Shown piece after piece: positions 1-8,540 of a stretch of 55,770 nucleotides of DNA. Position numbers and translations under genes: made by a program. Origin of the DNA: JBDSKH01 sp035495435 (GTDB taxonomy: Bacteria > Actinomycetota > Actinomycetes > Actinomycetales > Microbacteriaceae). How positions within the stretch are numbered: position 1 is the first letter of the stretch; every line of letters starts with the position of its first letter. The notes under the pieces were generated by a model. The model worked only from the letters and a program-made list of their open reading frames with translations. It was not told the origin of the DNA and searched no databases. Location: positions 1-55,770 of the forward strand of contig DATJFV010000014.1 in assembly GCA_035495435.1 (NCBI GenBank), read 5' to 3'.

Positions 1-693
1 GCCGAGGTCGACGAAGGCGCCGAAGTTGACGATCGAGGACACGACGCCCTTGCGGACCTGGCCCTTCTGGAGGTTGTTGAGGAAGGTGCTGCGCGACTCG
101 CTCTGCGTCTGCTCGAGCAGCGCACGGCGGCTCAGCACGACGTTGTTGCGGTTCTTGTCGAGCTCGAGGATCTTGGCCTCGATCTCCTGACCGAGGTACG
201 GCGTGAGGTCGCGCACGCGACGCAGCTCGATGAGCGACGCCGGCAGGAAGCCCCGCAGGCCGATGTCGACGATCAGGCCGCCCTTGACGACCTCGATGAC
301 CGAACCGGTGACGACGCCGTCGTCATCCTTGATCTTCTCCACGTCGCCCCAGGCGCGCTCGTACTGCGCGCGCTTCTTCGACAGGATGAGGCGGCCTTCC
401 TTGTCCTCCTTCTGGAGAACCAGCGCCTCGACCAGATCGCCGACGCCCACGACGTCAGCCGGGTCGACATCGTGCTTGATGGAGAGTTCGCGCGAGGGGA
501 TGACGCCCTCGGTCTTGTAGCCGACGTCGAGGAGGACCTCGTCGCGGTCGATCTTGACGACGGTGCCCTCGATGAGGTCTCCGTCGTTGAAGAACTTGAG
601 GGTCTTCTCGACCGCGGCCAGGAAGTCTTCAGCGGATCCGATGTCGTTGATCGCGACCTGCTTGGTGGCCGAGGCGGTCGTTGCGGTTGCCAT
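1..693 (-). CDS. rpsA: 30S ribosomal protein S1, N-terminal part (truncated by window edge)
   Basis: This is the first 231 codons of ribosomal protein S1, which binds mRNA on the small subunit and helps unfold it for initiation. It is absent from simple complete-ORF lists because it runs off the window. The ATG is at 693-691, preceded by GGAG about 11 bases upstream. Residues 36-105 form the first S1 (OB-fold) domain, 120-190 the second (motif GSVIEVVKGGLIVDIGLRGF), and a third begins near 205 (KGVVSSIVNFGAFVDLG at the edge). Actinobacterial S1 normally has four S1 domains and about 480 residues, so roughly half is outside. The 106 bases between it and the next gene upstream are its leader; I see no strong promoter or hairpin there. 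Confidence 0.97.
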   Translation of the reverse strand, partial: MATATTASATKQVAINDIGSAEDFLAAVEKTLKFFNDGDLIEGTVVKIDRDEVLLDVGYKTEGVIPSRELSIKHDVDPADVVGVGDLVEALVLQKEDKEGRLILSKKRAQYERAWGDVEKIKDDDGVVTGSVIEVVKGGLIVDIGLRGFLPASLIELRRVRDLTPYLGQEIEAKILELDKNRNNVVLSRRALLEQTQSESRSTFLNNLQKGQVRKGVVSSIVNFGAFVDLG

Positions 694-799
694 GTAGTAG
701 TTGCTCCGATGGTGGGACAGAATCAGGCCAGGGACGAGATGGTGCAGTGTGATTCGCCCGAGGCAGGCGGATAGGACGCCACGAAAGTGACGTTCCAGA

Positions 800-1429
800 C
801 TACACCGCCGCGAGCACTCCGCGCATATAGGCCAATTCGGTGTCGTAGACATGGGCCGACTTGATGACGAACGTCAGGCTGCCGACGGGCCGCGCCAGGC
901 GCTGTGCGACCTGATGCTGGATCGCCGCGAGCTGCACCAGGTTGCCGTAGCCCTTGGCACCGAAGTCGATCGAGTGCGCGTACACCACGAGGTCGACCGC
1001 CTCGTCGGGCACCCAGAAGTCCAGCATGCTGACGCACGGGATATAGCTCGTGTCGATCAGCGGCTCGAACGTGGTGATCGTGGCGGAGCGTGAGGACGGG
1101 TCGGCGCCGAGGCGCGCGACGATCCAGTCGACCTGGTCCCGCCCGGTGGCGGCGTAGTCGTGGAGGCGGCTGGCATAACTCCGGGCGTCGCCCAGCTCGG
1201 CCACGAGATCGGGCTCGACGAAGTTGCGGCGCATCCAGTCGAGCCTCTCCGGATCGGCGAAGCGGGCGATGAGCTCGTCGGCGGGATCCGGCTGGGCGAC
1301 TTCGAGCGTGACGACCGCGAGTTCCCTGATCGGCAATCCGTCGTAGCGCGAAATGCGGCCGGCATCCAGGATGTCGCGAGCGATGTCCAGCCACGCCTCG
1401 CCGATCGAGGCGGTCGATATGGTCAGCAC
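800..1429 (-). CDS. small thymidylate-synthase-superfamily protein
   Basis: A 209-residue protein whose C-terminal half follows the thymidylate synthase (TS) / dCMP hydroxymethylase fold. Visible TS landmarks in order are DPSSRS (110-115, equivalent to the DSRR segment), PC at 131-132 (the catalytic cysteine position), SIDFGAKGYGN (153-163, equivalent to the CDVFLGLPFN segment with Asp155 and Asn163), and SAHVYD (191-196, equivalent to the H-x-Y substrate ribose clamp). It is shorter than ThyA (about 264) and stops just after the H-x-Y motif, so the folate-binding C-terminal tail is missing; the second Arg of the phosphate-binding pair is Ser. Family membership is therefore good, but dUMP methylation is doubtful. 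The GTG start has AAGG about 8 bases upstream and lies 9 bases after the glycosyltransferase stop, indicating one transcript with the two genes before it. The substrate is unknown. Confidence 0.72.
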   Translation of the reverse strand: MLTISTASIGEAWLDIARDILDAGRISRYDGLPIRELAVVTLEVAQPDPADELIARFADPERLDWMRRNFVEPDLVAELGDARSYASRLHDYAATGRDQVDWIVARLGADPSSRSATITTFEPLIDTSYIPCVSMLDFWVPDEAVDLVVYAHSIDFGAKGYGNLVQLAAIQHQVAQRLARPVGSLTFVIKSAHVYDTELAYMRGVLAAV

Positions 1430-1438
1430 ACCCGAACC

Positions 1439-2479
1439 TTATCGGGCGGCGAGCGGCACAGCCGCGCGCGCGTCGGCGAACAGCGTCGCGTAGTCCGACG
1501 CCATCCGCTCGGCTGAGAAGCGACCCTGGGTCACCTGGCGGCACGCCGCCCGGCTGAGCTCGGTCGCGCGCAGTGTCGCGGCGACCAGGGAGGCGCGCGA
1601 GCCGCAGAGGTAGCCGGTCACCCCGTGGTCCACGATCTCCGGGGCGGAGCCGCGCGGCGTGGCGATGACGGGTGTTCCGCAGGCGAGCGCCTCGATCATC
1701 ACCATGCCGAAGGGCTCGTCCCAGGCGATCGGGTTCAGCAGCGCGATCGCGTCCCCCACCAGATCGAGTTTCTCGGCGGTGCGCAACTCCCCCAGGAACT
1801 CGATCTCGGGCCCCAGGATCGGGCGGATCGCCTCATCGAAGTATCTGTGCTCCGCAGGCTCCCGCATCTTCGCCGCGATCCTGAGCGGTATCCCCGCCTC
1901 ACGGGCGACCTCAGCCGCCTCACGGACGCCCTTCGACGGGCTCATCCGCCCGAGGAAGCACAGGTACCCGCCGGCTCCGGAGCCCACGGGCACCGCCGAG
2001 GAATCGATCCCGTGCGGGATGATCGCCGCGAGCGGGACGGACCCGGCTGTCGAGGCCTGATGTCGCGAGATGGCGACGGTGTGCACCCGTCGGCCAAGTG
2101 CCGCATACAGCTCGGTCAGGGCGGGATCGAAGGCGCCGTGGACGGTTGTCACGATCGGAATGCCGGACGCGGGATACGGGATGTGAGGCCCGGCGACGGT
2201 GTGGTCATGCACGACGTCGACCCCCGCCTCGAGCAAGGCGCGATGTGCGCGCAGCACATGGCGCACCTCGGGGACGGTGCTTCCGAGCTGACCGGGGACC
2301 GGCGCCTCGAAGCCCGGCAGCCGCTCGACGCGGCAGGCGCTTCCGGCCGGGGCGGCGAGGAGCACGTCATGCCCGCTGCGCTGCAACGCCTCGGCGAGAT
2401 CGCTCACGACCGCCTCGATCCCCCCGTAGCCGCGCGGCGGGGTGGTGAACCACGGCGGGGAGATCATTCCGATGCGCAT
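1439..2479 (-). CDS. GT4-type glycosyltransferase (GT-B fold)
   Basis: A 346-residue retaining glycosyltransferase of the GT4 family, predicted cytoplasmic, transferring a sugar from an activated nucleotide donor. The N-terminal Rossmann half carries the glycine-rich PRGYGGIEAVVSDLAEAL segment near residues 14-32 that is typical of acceptor-side GT4 proteins. The C-terminal half shows GRMSPSKGV (about residue 170) and the donor-binding EPFGMVMIEALACGTPVIA stretch (about 250-270) with the E-x7-E pair, followed by GSAPEIVDHGVTGYL. The ATG shares one base with the debranching enzyme stop (TGATG), so it is translationally coupled to it. The context with a glucan-type hydrolase suggests a small alpha-glucan or glycoside, but donor and acceptor cannot be read from sequence. 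No signal peptide or membrane segment is seen. Confidence 0.88.
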   Translation of the reverse strand: MRIGMISPPWFTTPPRGYGGIEAVVSDLAEALQRSGHDVLLAAPAGSACRVERLPGFEAPVPGQLGSTVPEVRHVLRAHRALLEAGVDVVHDHTVAGPHIPYPASGIPIVTTVHGAFDPALTELYAALGRRVHTVAISRHQASTAGSVPLAAIIPHGIDSSAVPVGSGAGGYLCFLGRMSPSKGVREAAEVAREAGIPLRIAAKMREPAEHRYFDEAIRPILGPEIEFLGELRTAEKLDLVGDAIALLNPIAWDEPFGMVMIEALACGTPVIATPRGSAPEIVDHGVTGYLCGSRASLVAATLRATELSRAACRQVTQGRFSAERMASDYATLFADARAAVPLAAR

Positions 2480-4614
2480 CAGCCGGCGCGCCTCCCCCGC
2501 GCCCGCTCCAGCGAGAACCCGGGCGGAAGACCCCGCACCTCCACGGCATCCCGGGCGACCCGCACCTCCACACGAGCCCCGCCGATCAACAGGTTCTCGA
2601 TGCGCGCACCCCCGATCTGCGGCGGAAGAGCCGGGTCGATCCGGATGGTCTTGGCGTGATCATCCACCTCGAGCCGCAAGAGAGTGCGCATGAGCGAGAT
2701 GGGCGTCGCCGCGGCCCAGGCCTGAGGACTGCAGGCGTTCGGGTATCCCACCGGTCGAGCCTGCTCCGCCCGCGGGAAACCGCAGAACAACTCCGGCAGT
2801 CGCCCGTCGAAGTGCCCCGCGGCGTCGAACAGCGCCATCGCCACCGCCTGCGCCTCGCGCACGAATCCGTACCGCATCAGGCCCGCAGCGATCAGGGCGT
2901 TGTCGTGCGGCCAGACCGACCCGTTGTGGTAGCTGACCGGGTTGTATCGCGCCATCTCGCTCGAGAGCGTTCGCACGCCCCACCCGCTGAACATGTCGGG
3001 CGCGAGCAGTCGGCGTGCCACCAGGGCAGCCTTGTCGTGGTCGACGATGCCGCTCCACAGGCAGTGGCCCATGTTGGACGCCCGTGCGTCGACCGGCCGG
3101 CCCTCGCCGTCGAGGGCGAGCGCGTAATAGCCGCGCTCGGGCAGCCAGAACCGCGCGTTGAAGTCGCGCTTGAGCCGCGCTGCACGTTCGGTCCACGTGC
3201 GCACGAGTGCACGATCCCCGACGAGACGCGCCATGCGTGCGCGCGCAAGGAACGCGGCGTACACGTAGCCCTGCACCTCGCAGAGAGCGATCGGTGGGGT
3301 GGCGATCGTGCCGTCAGCCGACGCAATGGAATCCCAGGAGTCCTTCCAGCCCTGGTTGATCAGACCGTGTGTGGACGATCGCTCGTACTCCACGAAGCCG
3401 TCGCCGTTGCGGTCGCCGTACTCGTCGATCCAGGCCAGGCAGCGGTCGACGCGGTCCATGAGCTCGGGCAGGTGCTCGTCGCCCTCGGGTGGCAGCCCCC
3501 AGCGCAGCAGCTCCCCCACCCCCACCACATAGAGCGGGGTCGCATCGATGGATCCGAAATAGGTGTCGCCGCCGGCGAGCAGGGTCGTCATCTCCGGACC
3601 GAACCGCACCTCGTGGAGGATCCTGCCCGGCTCCTCCTCGCTGCCGCGGTCCACGTGCTCACCCTGACGGTCCCCCAGCGACCGGAACGTGCTGAGGGCG
3701 ATACCGGGATCGACGGGCAGGGTCATGATCGAACTGAGGATGGAGTCTCGGCCGAACAACGCCATGTACCAGGGCGCTCCCGCCGCGATGACCGTGCGTC
3801 CGGGACGTGCCGGGTCCACGATGCGCAGAGCCCCGATGTCGACCTGGCCCTGGTGCACGGCGTCCGCAACGTCATCGTGGTCCTCCACGGTCGTCCGGGA
3901 TGCGCCGGAGTGCCACTCCACGTACTTCAGGTCCTGCTGCTGCTGCACGTCGGCGTGCTCGTCGGGGGCGGTCATGACGATCTCGCCGCCGACCGTCGGG
4001 ACGATCTGAAGCAGACGGCTCCAGGTGCCGCGTGCGGGGACCCGTGCACGCGAGATCAGGCGGGAGCCACGCACCGTGGCGTGCTCGGCCCGGATGGCGA
4101 CTCCCATGCGGGCACCGTCGTTGCGTGCCTCGATGAGGAGCACGTCGTCGGCGACCCGGCGGCGGAGCCGGGACGCAGCTCGACGCCGCGACGCCTTGAC
4201 GTCGAACAGGTCGGCGAAGTCGGCGGCGAACCGCATCTCGACGCGCACCTCGATGTCGCGGTCTGAGAAGTTGCGCAGCACGAGCAGCTCGGTCAGCCCG
4301 GTCGCGACCGTTCTGCGCCGCTCGATGACCAGCGAGCTCTCACTGGCTCGCTCATCCTGGGTGCGCAACCGGCCGAGCAGGACGGCACGGTAGGGCAGAT
4401 CCGATTCCACTGCCAACGGTTCGACCGGGTGGCCGTTGATGCGGGTCAGCCACGTCGAGAGGATCCGGGTGTCGCGCACGAACAGCCCGTGCGGAAGTCG
4501 CGGGTGAATGTCGCCGTCGGTGTCCGACACGCAGAAGGATGCGCCTTCCAGGATGGTGACGGACCCGGCGTCCGGCCCGGCGAGGGTGCTCGCGTTCCAG
4601 CCGGCCATGCCCAC
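2479..4614 (-). CDS. glycogen debranching enzyme-like amylo-alpha-1,6-glucosidase
   Basis: A 711-residue protein with an N-terminal debranching-enzyme beta-sandwich domain (about 15-215: VSDTDGDIHPRLPHGLFVRDT) and a C-terminal (alpha/alpha)6 barrel of the amylo-alpha-1,6-glucosidase/GH63-like kind (about 260-650). Diagnostic stretches are GAPWYMALFGRDSILSS, GDRNGDGFVEYERSSTHGLI followed by NQGWKDSWDSI, MGHCLWSGIV, NGSVWPHDNALIAAGL and RLPELFCGFPR. The family hydrolyses alpha-glucosidic branch or terminal linkages; the actual substrate of this bacterial subgroup is poorly defined. The start ATG is followed by a second in-frame ATG two codons on, and the Shine-Dalgarno is weak for both. It is the first gene of a coupled trio with the GT4 and TS-fold genes. 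A short ACCCT/GGGGT hairpin in the 55-base gap upstream may separate it from the DUF885 gene. Confidence 0.88.
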   Translation of the reverse strand: MGMAGWNASTLAGPDAGSVTILEGASFCVSDTDGDIHPRLPHGLFVRDTRILSTWLTRINGHPVEPLAVESDLPYRAVLLGRLRTQDERASESSLVIERRRTVATGLTELLVLRNFSDRDIEVRVEMRFAADFADLFDVKASRRRAASRLRRRVADDVLLIEARNDGARMGVAIRAEHATVRGSRLISRARVPARGTWSRLLQIVPTVGGEIVMTAPDEHADVQQQQDLKYVEWHSGASRTTVEDHDDVADAVHQGQVDIGALRIVDPARPGRTVIAAGAPWYMALFGRDSILSSIMTLPVDPGIALSTFRSLGDRQGEHVDRGSEEEPGRILHEVRFGPEMTTLLAGGDTYFGSIDATPLYVVGVGELLRWGLPPEGDEHLPELMDRVDRCLAWIDEYGDRNGDGFVEYERSSTHGLINQGWKDSWDSIASADGTIATPPIALCEVQGYVYAAFLARARMARLVGDRALVRTWTERAARLKRDFNARFWLPERGYYALALDGEGRPVDARASNMGHCLWSGIVDHDKAALVARRLLAPDMFSGWGVRTLSSEMARYNPVSYHNGSVWPHDNALIAAGLMRYGFVREAQAVAMALFDAAGHFDGRLPELFCGFPRAEQARPVGYPNACSPQAWAAATPISLMRTLLRLEVDDHAKTIRIDPALPPQIGGARIENLLIGGARVEVRVARDAVEVRGLPPGFSLERARGRRAG

Positions 4615-4669
4615 ATGGTCCAGCCGAGCGTGGCACCCCTGCCAGGGTCCTTCGTCCTCCGGCGCCGGC

Positions 4670-6349
4670 CTAGGTCAGCAGTTCGGAACGCAGGGTGTCG
4701 AGGCCGACGCCGCCGAGGTCCAGTGCACGTTTGTGGAAATCCTTGAACGAGAACGCGCTGCCGGCTTTCTGCTGCGCCGCCTCGCGGATCTGCTCCCAGA
4801 TGCGCTGGCCGACCTTGTAGGAGGGCGCCTGACCCGGCCAGCCGAGGTAGCGGTTCACCTCGAACCGGATGAACGCGTCATTCATGTTGACGTTGTCGCG
4901 CATGAACCGAAGAGCCTCATCCGCATCCCACGTGCCCGTGCCCGAGAGGTTCGGCTTCTTCAGGTGCACACCGATGTCTAGCACTACGCGTGCCGCACGC
5001 ATACGCTGCCCGTCGAGCATGCCCAGTCGGTCGGCGGGGTCGTCCAGGTAACCGAGCTCCTCCATGAGGCGTTCGGCGTAGAGGGCCCAGCCCTCCGCGT
5101 GCCCACTGGTGCCTGCCAGCTGCCGGCGCCAGGTGTTCAGCTCGGCGCGGTTGTAGACCGCCTGCCCGATCTGCAGGTGATGCCCCGGGACTCCCTCGTG
5201 GTACACGGTCGTGAGTTCGCGCCACGTGTCGAACTCGGTGACGCCCTCGGGGACGCTCCACCACATCCGCCCCGGCCGCGTGAAGTCGTCGCTCGGTCCC
5301 GTGTAATAGATGCCGCCCTCCTGCGTCGGCGCGATCATGCACTCCAGACGTCGGACGGGCTCGGGGATGTCGAAGTAGTTCGCCGCGAGTTCGGCCACCG
5401 CCCGGTCACTGGTTGCCTGCATCCAGCTCTTCAGCTCATCCGTGCCGTGCAGCTTGCGGGAGGCATCGTGCTCGAGGAACTCGATCGCCTCGGCAACCGA
5501 AGCCCCCTTCTTGATCTCCCCGGCGATGCGGGTCTGCTCCTCGACCATGCGACGCAGTTCCTCGATCCCCCACTCGTAGGTCTCGTCGAGGTCGATGGTG
5601 GCGCCCAGGAAGTGACGCGAGCGCAGCGCGTAGATGTCACGGCCGACCGCGTCCTCCTCGAGCGCCTTCGGTGCCAGTTCCGTCTCGAGGAACTCGGCCA
5701 GCTCGCCATAGGCCTCGGCCGACGCCTCCGCACCCGCGCGCAGGTCGGCGCTCAGGGAGTCGGGAAGTGCGCCGCCCGCGTCGAGTTTCGCGGCACCGGT
5801 GAAGTCGAAGAAGAACCCGAGTGGGTCGGCGTGCTTGCGGGCCTGCACCGCCACCTCGACCACCTGCCGACGGGCCGGGACGACGCCGGCCGCGATTCCC
5901 GCGCGCAACGTCTCGATGTAGCCCCGGACCCCACCGGGGATGTTGCCGAGGCGGTCGCCGATGATGCGCCAGTCGTCGACGGTCGCTGTCGGCATCAGGT
6001 CGAAGACGTCGCGCAGCTCCTGGGCGGGCGACGCGATCACATTCAGGTCGCGCAGATGCAGCCTGGCCTCGTACGCCTCTTCCTGAAGTCGCAGCTCGGA
6101 GAGCAGATCGGCGCGGGTGACCCGATCGACATCGTCTGCGGGCTCGGCCTGCTCGAGCTGCGCAATGACCGACCGGGCGGCGGCGGCGAGAGCCTCGTGC
6201 CCCGCCGGCGAGGTGTCGGCGACACGACCGGTCGGCTCGCCGAGGCCGGTGTAGATGCCCAGTTCGGGCAGCTGGTCGATGAGGGTGGTGACCCAGTCCT
6301 CCGCGATCGTGTCGATCGGAGTCGTGGGCCGAGGAGCATCATTGGTCAT
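4670..6349 (-). CDS. DUF885 family putative metallopeptidase
   Basis: A 559-residue member of the DUF885 family. The decisive motif is HEGVPGHH at residues 384-391, which resembles the zinc-binding HExxH of gluzincin peptidases with an inserted residue and is invariant in this family. Further conserved stretches are the GIYYTGPSDDF area (about 340), EGWALYAERLMEELGY (about 420) and the C-terminal RYLGWPGQAPSYKVGQRIW. No signal peptide is visible, so it is probably cytoplasmic. Peptidase activity is inferred from the motif and from family naming rather than shown. The ATG has GGG-rich sequence just upstream and follows the HPr stop by 20 bases, so it may be read from the PTS operon transcript. 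Family lengths of 550-600 fit; it appears intact. Confidence 0.88.
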   Translation of the reverse strand: MTNDAPRPTTPIDTIAEDWVTTLIDQLPELGIYTGLGEPTGRVADTSPAGHEALAAAARSVIAQLEQAEPADDVDRVTRADLLSELRLQEEAYEARLHLRDLNVIASPAQELRDVFDLMPTATVDDWRIIGDRLGNIPGGVRGYIETLRAGIAAGVVPARRQVVEVAVQARKHADPLGFFFDFTGAAKLDAGGALPDSLSADLRAGAEASAEAYGELAEFLETELAPKALEEDAVGRDIYALRSRHFLGATIDLDETYEWGIEELRRMVEEQTRIAGEIKKGASVAEAIEFLEHDASRKLHGTDELKSWMQATSDRAVAELAANYFDIPEPVRRLECMIAPTQEGGIYYTGPSDDFTRPGRMWWSVPEGVTEFDTWRELTTVYHEGVPGHHLQIGQAVYNRAELNTWRRQLAGTSGHAEGWALYAERLMEELGYLDDPADRLGMLDGQRMRAARVVLDIGVHLKKPNLSGTGTWDADEALRFMRDNVNMNDAFIRFEVNRYLGWPGQAPSYKVGQRIWEQIREAAQQKAGSAFSFKDFHKRALDLGGVGLDTLRSELLT

Positions 6350-6369
6350 GCCCTCACCCTATGACCGGG

Positions 6370-6639
6370 TTATTCCTTGTCGAGGTCGGTCTCGAGCAGG
6401 GCGACGAGCTCGTCGAGGGCTGCGTCCGCGCCCTCTGCATCGGACGAGAGCGTGACCGTCTCGCCGTGCCCGACTCCGAGCGACAGCACGCCCAGGATGC
6501 TGGCGGCGTTGACGCTCTTGCCTGCGGCCGAGGTGAGGGTCACCGGCACCCCGGCCTTTGCGGCGGCCTGGCTGAACAGTGAGGCGGGGCGGGCGTGCAG
6601 TCCGACGCTGGATGCGACGGTCACGGTGCGTTCTGGCAT
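6370..6639 (-). CDS. ptsH: phosphocarrier protein HPr
   Basis: HPr (89 residues) carries phosphate from Enzyme I to the sugar-specific EIIA. The active-site histidine is His15 in SVGLHARPAS; a serine equivalent to regulatory Ser46 is present at position 47 in KSVNAASILGVLSLG, although actinobacteria generally lack HPr kinase. Strong AAGGAGG Shine-Dalgarno ahead of ATG. It is the last gene of the PTS operon, 31 bases after the dehydrogenase. Enzyme I (ptsI) is not in this window and must be encoded elsewhere. Confidence 0.97.
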   Translation of the reverse strand: MPERTVTVASSVGLHARPASLFSQAAAKAGVPVTLTSAAGKSVNAASILGVLSLGVGHGETVTLSSDAEGADAALDELVALLETDLDKE

Positions 6640-6670
6640 GGATGCCTCCTTCGTCTGGGTGAACTCTAGG

Positions 6671-7711
6671 TCAGGGTTCGATGGTCACTTTGATGGCATC
6701 GCCGCGCGCGACGATCTCGATCCCCTCGAGCACGTCGCCGAGAGGAAGCCGATGGGTGATGAGGTCGGACACGGGGACCGCGCCGGATGCGATCAGCTCG
6801 AGTGCTCGCTTGTTCTGTTGCGGGGTGGAGCCGTTCACCCCGACCAGGGTGAGCTCGCGGTAGTGCACGAGGTTCGCGTCCACGCTGATGGTGGAGGCGT
6901 CGCGAGGCAGGCCGCCGAAGAGACTGAGGCGGCCGCGCCGCGCGAGCATCCGCAGGCCCTGCTCTTGAGCGGTGCCGGATGCTGCGGCCGTGATCACGAC
7001 GTCGGCACCGCGTCCGCCGGTGAGGTCGAGCACCGCCGCCACGGGGTCCTGGGTGTCCGTGGCGACGGTGTGATCGGGGCGGACCAGTGCCGCAGCCGCC
7101 GACAGCCGGTCCGGATTCAGATCGATCAGGATGATACGCGCAGCACCGCGCGCTCGGGCAAGCCGCACATGCAGGCAGCCGATCGGGCCGGACCCGATGA
7201 CGACAACCGTGTCGCCCGCGCCGACACGCGCCAGCTCCTGGCCGTTCAGAACACACGCGAGAGGCTCGGCCAACGATGCCTCCGCGTACCCGAGCCCATC
7301 AGGGATACGGGTGAGTCCGTCCACGGCGAGGACGGCCGCCGGCACGATCATGTACTCGGCGAATCCGCCGGGGTACTGGTACCCCATCGATGTCTGGTTC
7401 GGGCAGATCGCCTGGTGTCCGGCGAGGCAGTCGGGACATGTGCCGTCGGGTATGGCGGCGATCACCTGCACGCGGTCCCCCGGCGCCCAGACCTCGACGC
7501 CTGCCCCGACGGCCACGATCTCTCCGGCGATTTCGTGACCCATCACCTGCGGTGGCGACATGTTCGGGTGGCCCGCGCGCGAGATCTTCACGTCGGTGCC
7601 GCAGGTGGAGCACGCGCGCACCCGCAGCTTCACCTCGCCCGGTGCGACATCCGGCTCGTCGATCTCTTCGAGCCGGATGTCGCCCGGTGCGTAGAACGTG
7701 GCGGCTTTCAC
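6671..7711 (-). CDS. zinc-dependent medium-chain dehydrogenase, polyol/sorbitol dehydrogenase-like
   Basis: A 346-residue medium-chain dehydrogenase/reductase. Catalytic zinc ligands are Cys37 (ACSTCGTD) and the GHE pair at 58-60; the structural zinc lobe keeps three cysteines (92, 95, 103) with Asp89 in the place of the first. The NAD(P) fold begins at VVVIGSGPIGCLHVRLA (about residue 170) and an acidic residue, IDLNPD, follows, favouring NAD(H). It starts with GTG 7 bases after the EIIA stop, in the middle of a mannitol-type PTS operon. The obvious role is oxidation of the imported polyol phosphate to a ketose phosphate. Standard MtlD belongs to a different, long-chain family, so this is a non-orthologous solution. 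Enterococcal arabitol-phosphate dehydrogenase is a precedent for this fold acting on polyol phosphates. Exact substrate unknown. Confidence 0.85.
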   Translation of the reverse strand: MKAATFYAPGDIRLEEIDEPDVAPGEVKLRVRACSTCGTDVKISRAGHPNMSPPQVMGHEIAGEIVAVGAGVEVWAPGDRVQVIAAIPDGTCPDCLAGHQAICPNQTSMGYQYPGGFAEYMIVPAAVLAVDGLTRIPDGLGYAEASLAEPLACVLNGQELARVGAGDTVVVIGSGPIGCLHVRLARARGAARIILIDLNPDRLSAAAALVRPDHTVATDTQDPVAAVLDLTGGRGADVVITAAASGTAQEQGLRMLARRGRLSLFGGLPRDASTISVDANLVHYRELTLVGVNGSTPQQNKRALELIASGAVPVSDLITHRLPLGDVLEGIEIVARGDAIKVTIEP

Positions 7712-7718
7712 CTGCGGT

Positions 7719-8186
7719 CTACTCGTCGTCCTCGTCGGAGGCCAGCAGCTCGTAGACCTGGTCGGGAGTGGTGGCGCCGCGCAGCGCGGCGGCCTTCTCC
7801 GGGTCGAGCAGCACCGTCGCCAGCTGCGACAACAGGGCGATGTGCCCGTTGCCCTTGGCGGCGATGCCCACGGCCACGCTCACCGGGTTGCCGTGCCAGT
7901 CGACGCCGTCGGGGAAGCGGAGGACGACGATGGCGTCGTCCTTGACCGCGTCCTTACCGGCGAGGGTGCCGTGCGGAATGGCGACACCCTCGCCGACGAA
8001 GGTGGAGACGGAGTTCTCGCGTTCGAGCATGGCGTCGACGTAACTCGGGTCGACGGCGCCTGCCTCGACGAGAGCCGCGCCGGCCTGGCGGATCGCGTCA
8101 TCGCGATCCGCGGCCTTGGCATCCAGACGGATGGATGCCGGGGCCAGCAGGTCGGTCAGCGGCTTCTGAGTCTCCTCGTCCGACAT
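7719..8186 (-). CDS. PTS EIIA component, mannitol/fructose type
   Basis: A 155-residue stand-alone EIIA of the fructose-mannitol superfamily. It accepts phosphate from HPr on His72 in GVAIPHGTLAGK and passes it to EIIB. The sequence aligns with the C-terminal domain of E. coli MtlA (AIRxAGxxLVxAGxVxPxYVxAMLxRE pattern over residues 30-58), so this is the MtlA A domain as a separate gene. An acidic tail (ASDEDDE) ends the protein. ATG start 3 bases after the EIIB stop. Specificity for mannitol versus another hexitol or pentitol cannot be settled from sequence. Confidence 0.93.
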   Translation of the reverse strand: MSDEETQKPLTDLLAPASIRLDAKAADRDDAIRQAGAALVEAGAVDPSYVDAMLERENSVSTFVGEGVAIPHGTLAGKDAVKDDAIVVLRFPDGVDWHGNPVSVAVGIAAKGNGHIALLSQLATVLLDPEKAAALRGATTPDQVYELLASDEDDE

Positions 8187-8189
8187 CCG

Positions 8190-8498
8190 TCAGACCTCGA
8201 CCGTCGTGCCATCTTGGATGGCTTTGACGATCTTGGCGACCGCCGGATCGCCCAGGAAGAGCTGGAACGGCACGACCGGGATGTCGGGAACGACATGCCG
8301 GGCGCGATCCGCCAGCCCCGCCTGGGTGACGACCACATCCGCATCGCTCGGAATGTGCGCCACGGGCGAGTGCTCGACCGTGACGCCGTTCTTCGCGAGC
8401 TGCTTCTTGAGGGTGGAGGCGAGCATCACGCTCGACCCCATCCCCGCGTCGCAGGCGACGATCAGCTTCTTGACGCTGGATCCATCGAGAGTGGCCAT
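8190..8498 (-). CDS. PTS EIIB component, mannitol type
   Basis: A 102-residue stand-alone EIIB. The phosphorylated cysteine is Cys16 in KKLIVACDAGMGSSVM, the same P-loop as in E. coli MtlA domain B. It takes phosphate from EIIA and hands it to the sugar in EIIC. AAGGAGAA lies 6-12 bases before the ATG. In E. coli the C, B and A domains are one polypeptide; here the order C-B-A is preserved as three consecutive genes. Confidence 0.94.
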   Translation of the reverse strand: MATLDGSSVKKLIVACDAGMGSSVMLASTLKKQLAKNGVTVEHSPVAHIPSDADVVVTQAGLADRARHVVPDIPVVPFQLFLGDPAVAKIVKAIQDGTTVEV

Positions 8499-8540
8499 GT
8501 CAGTTCTCCTTCGTTGTAGACAGGTGGTCCGAGGCTACGC

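Noticed and set aside
2656..4266. A 536-residue plus-strand frame opposite the debranching enzyme gene
   Set aside because: Shadow frame; the minus-strand protein has clear glycoside hydrolase motifs.
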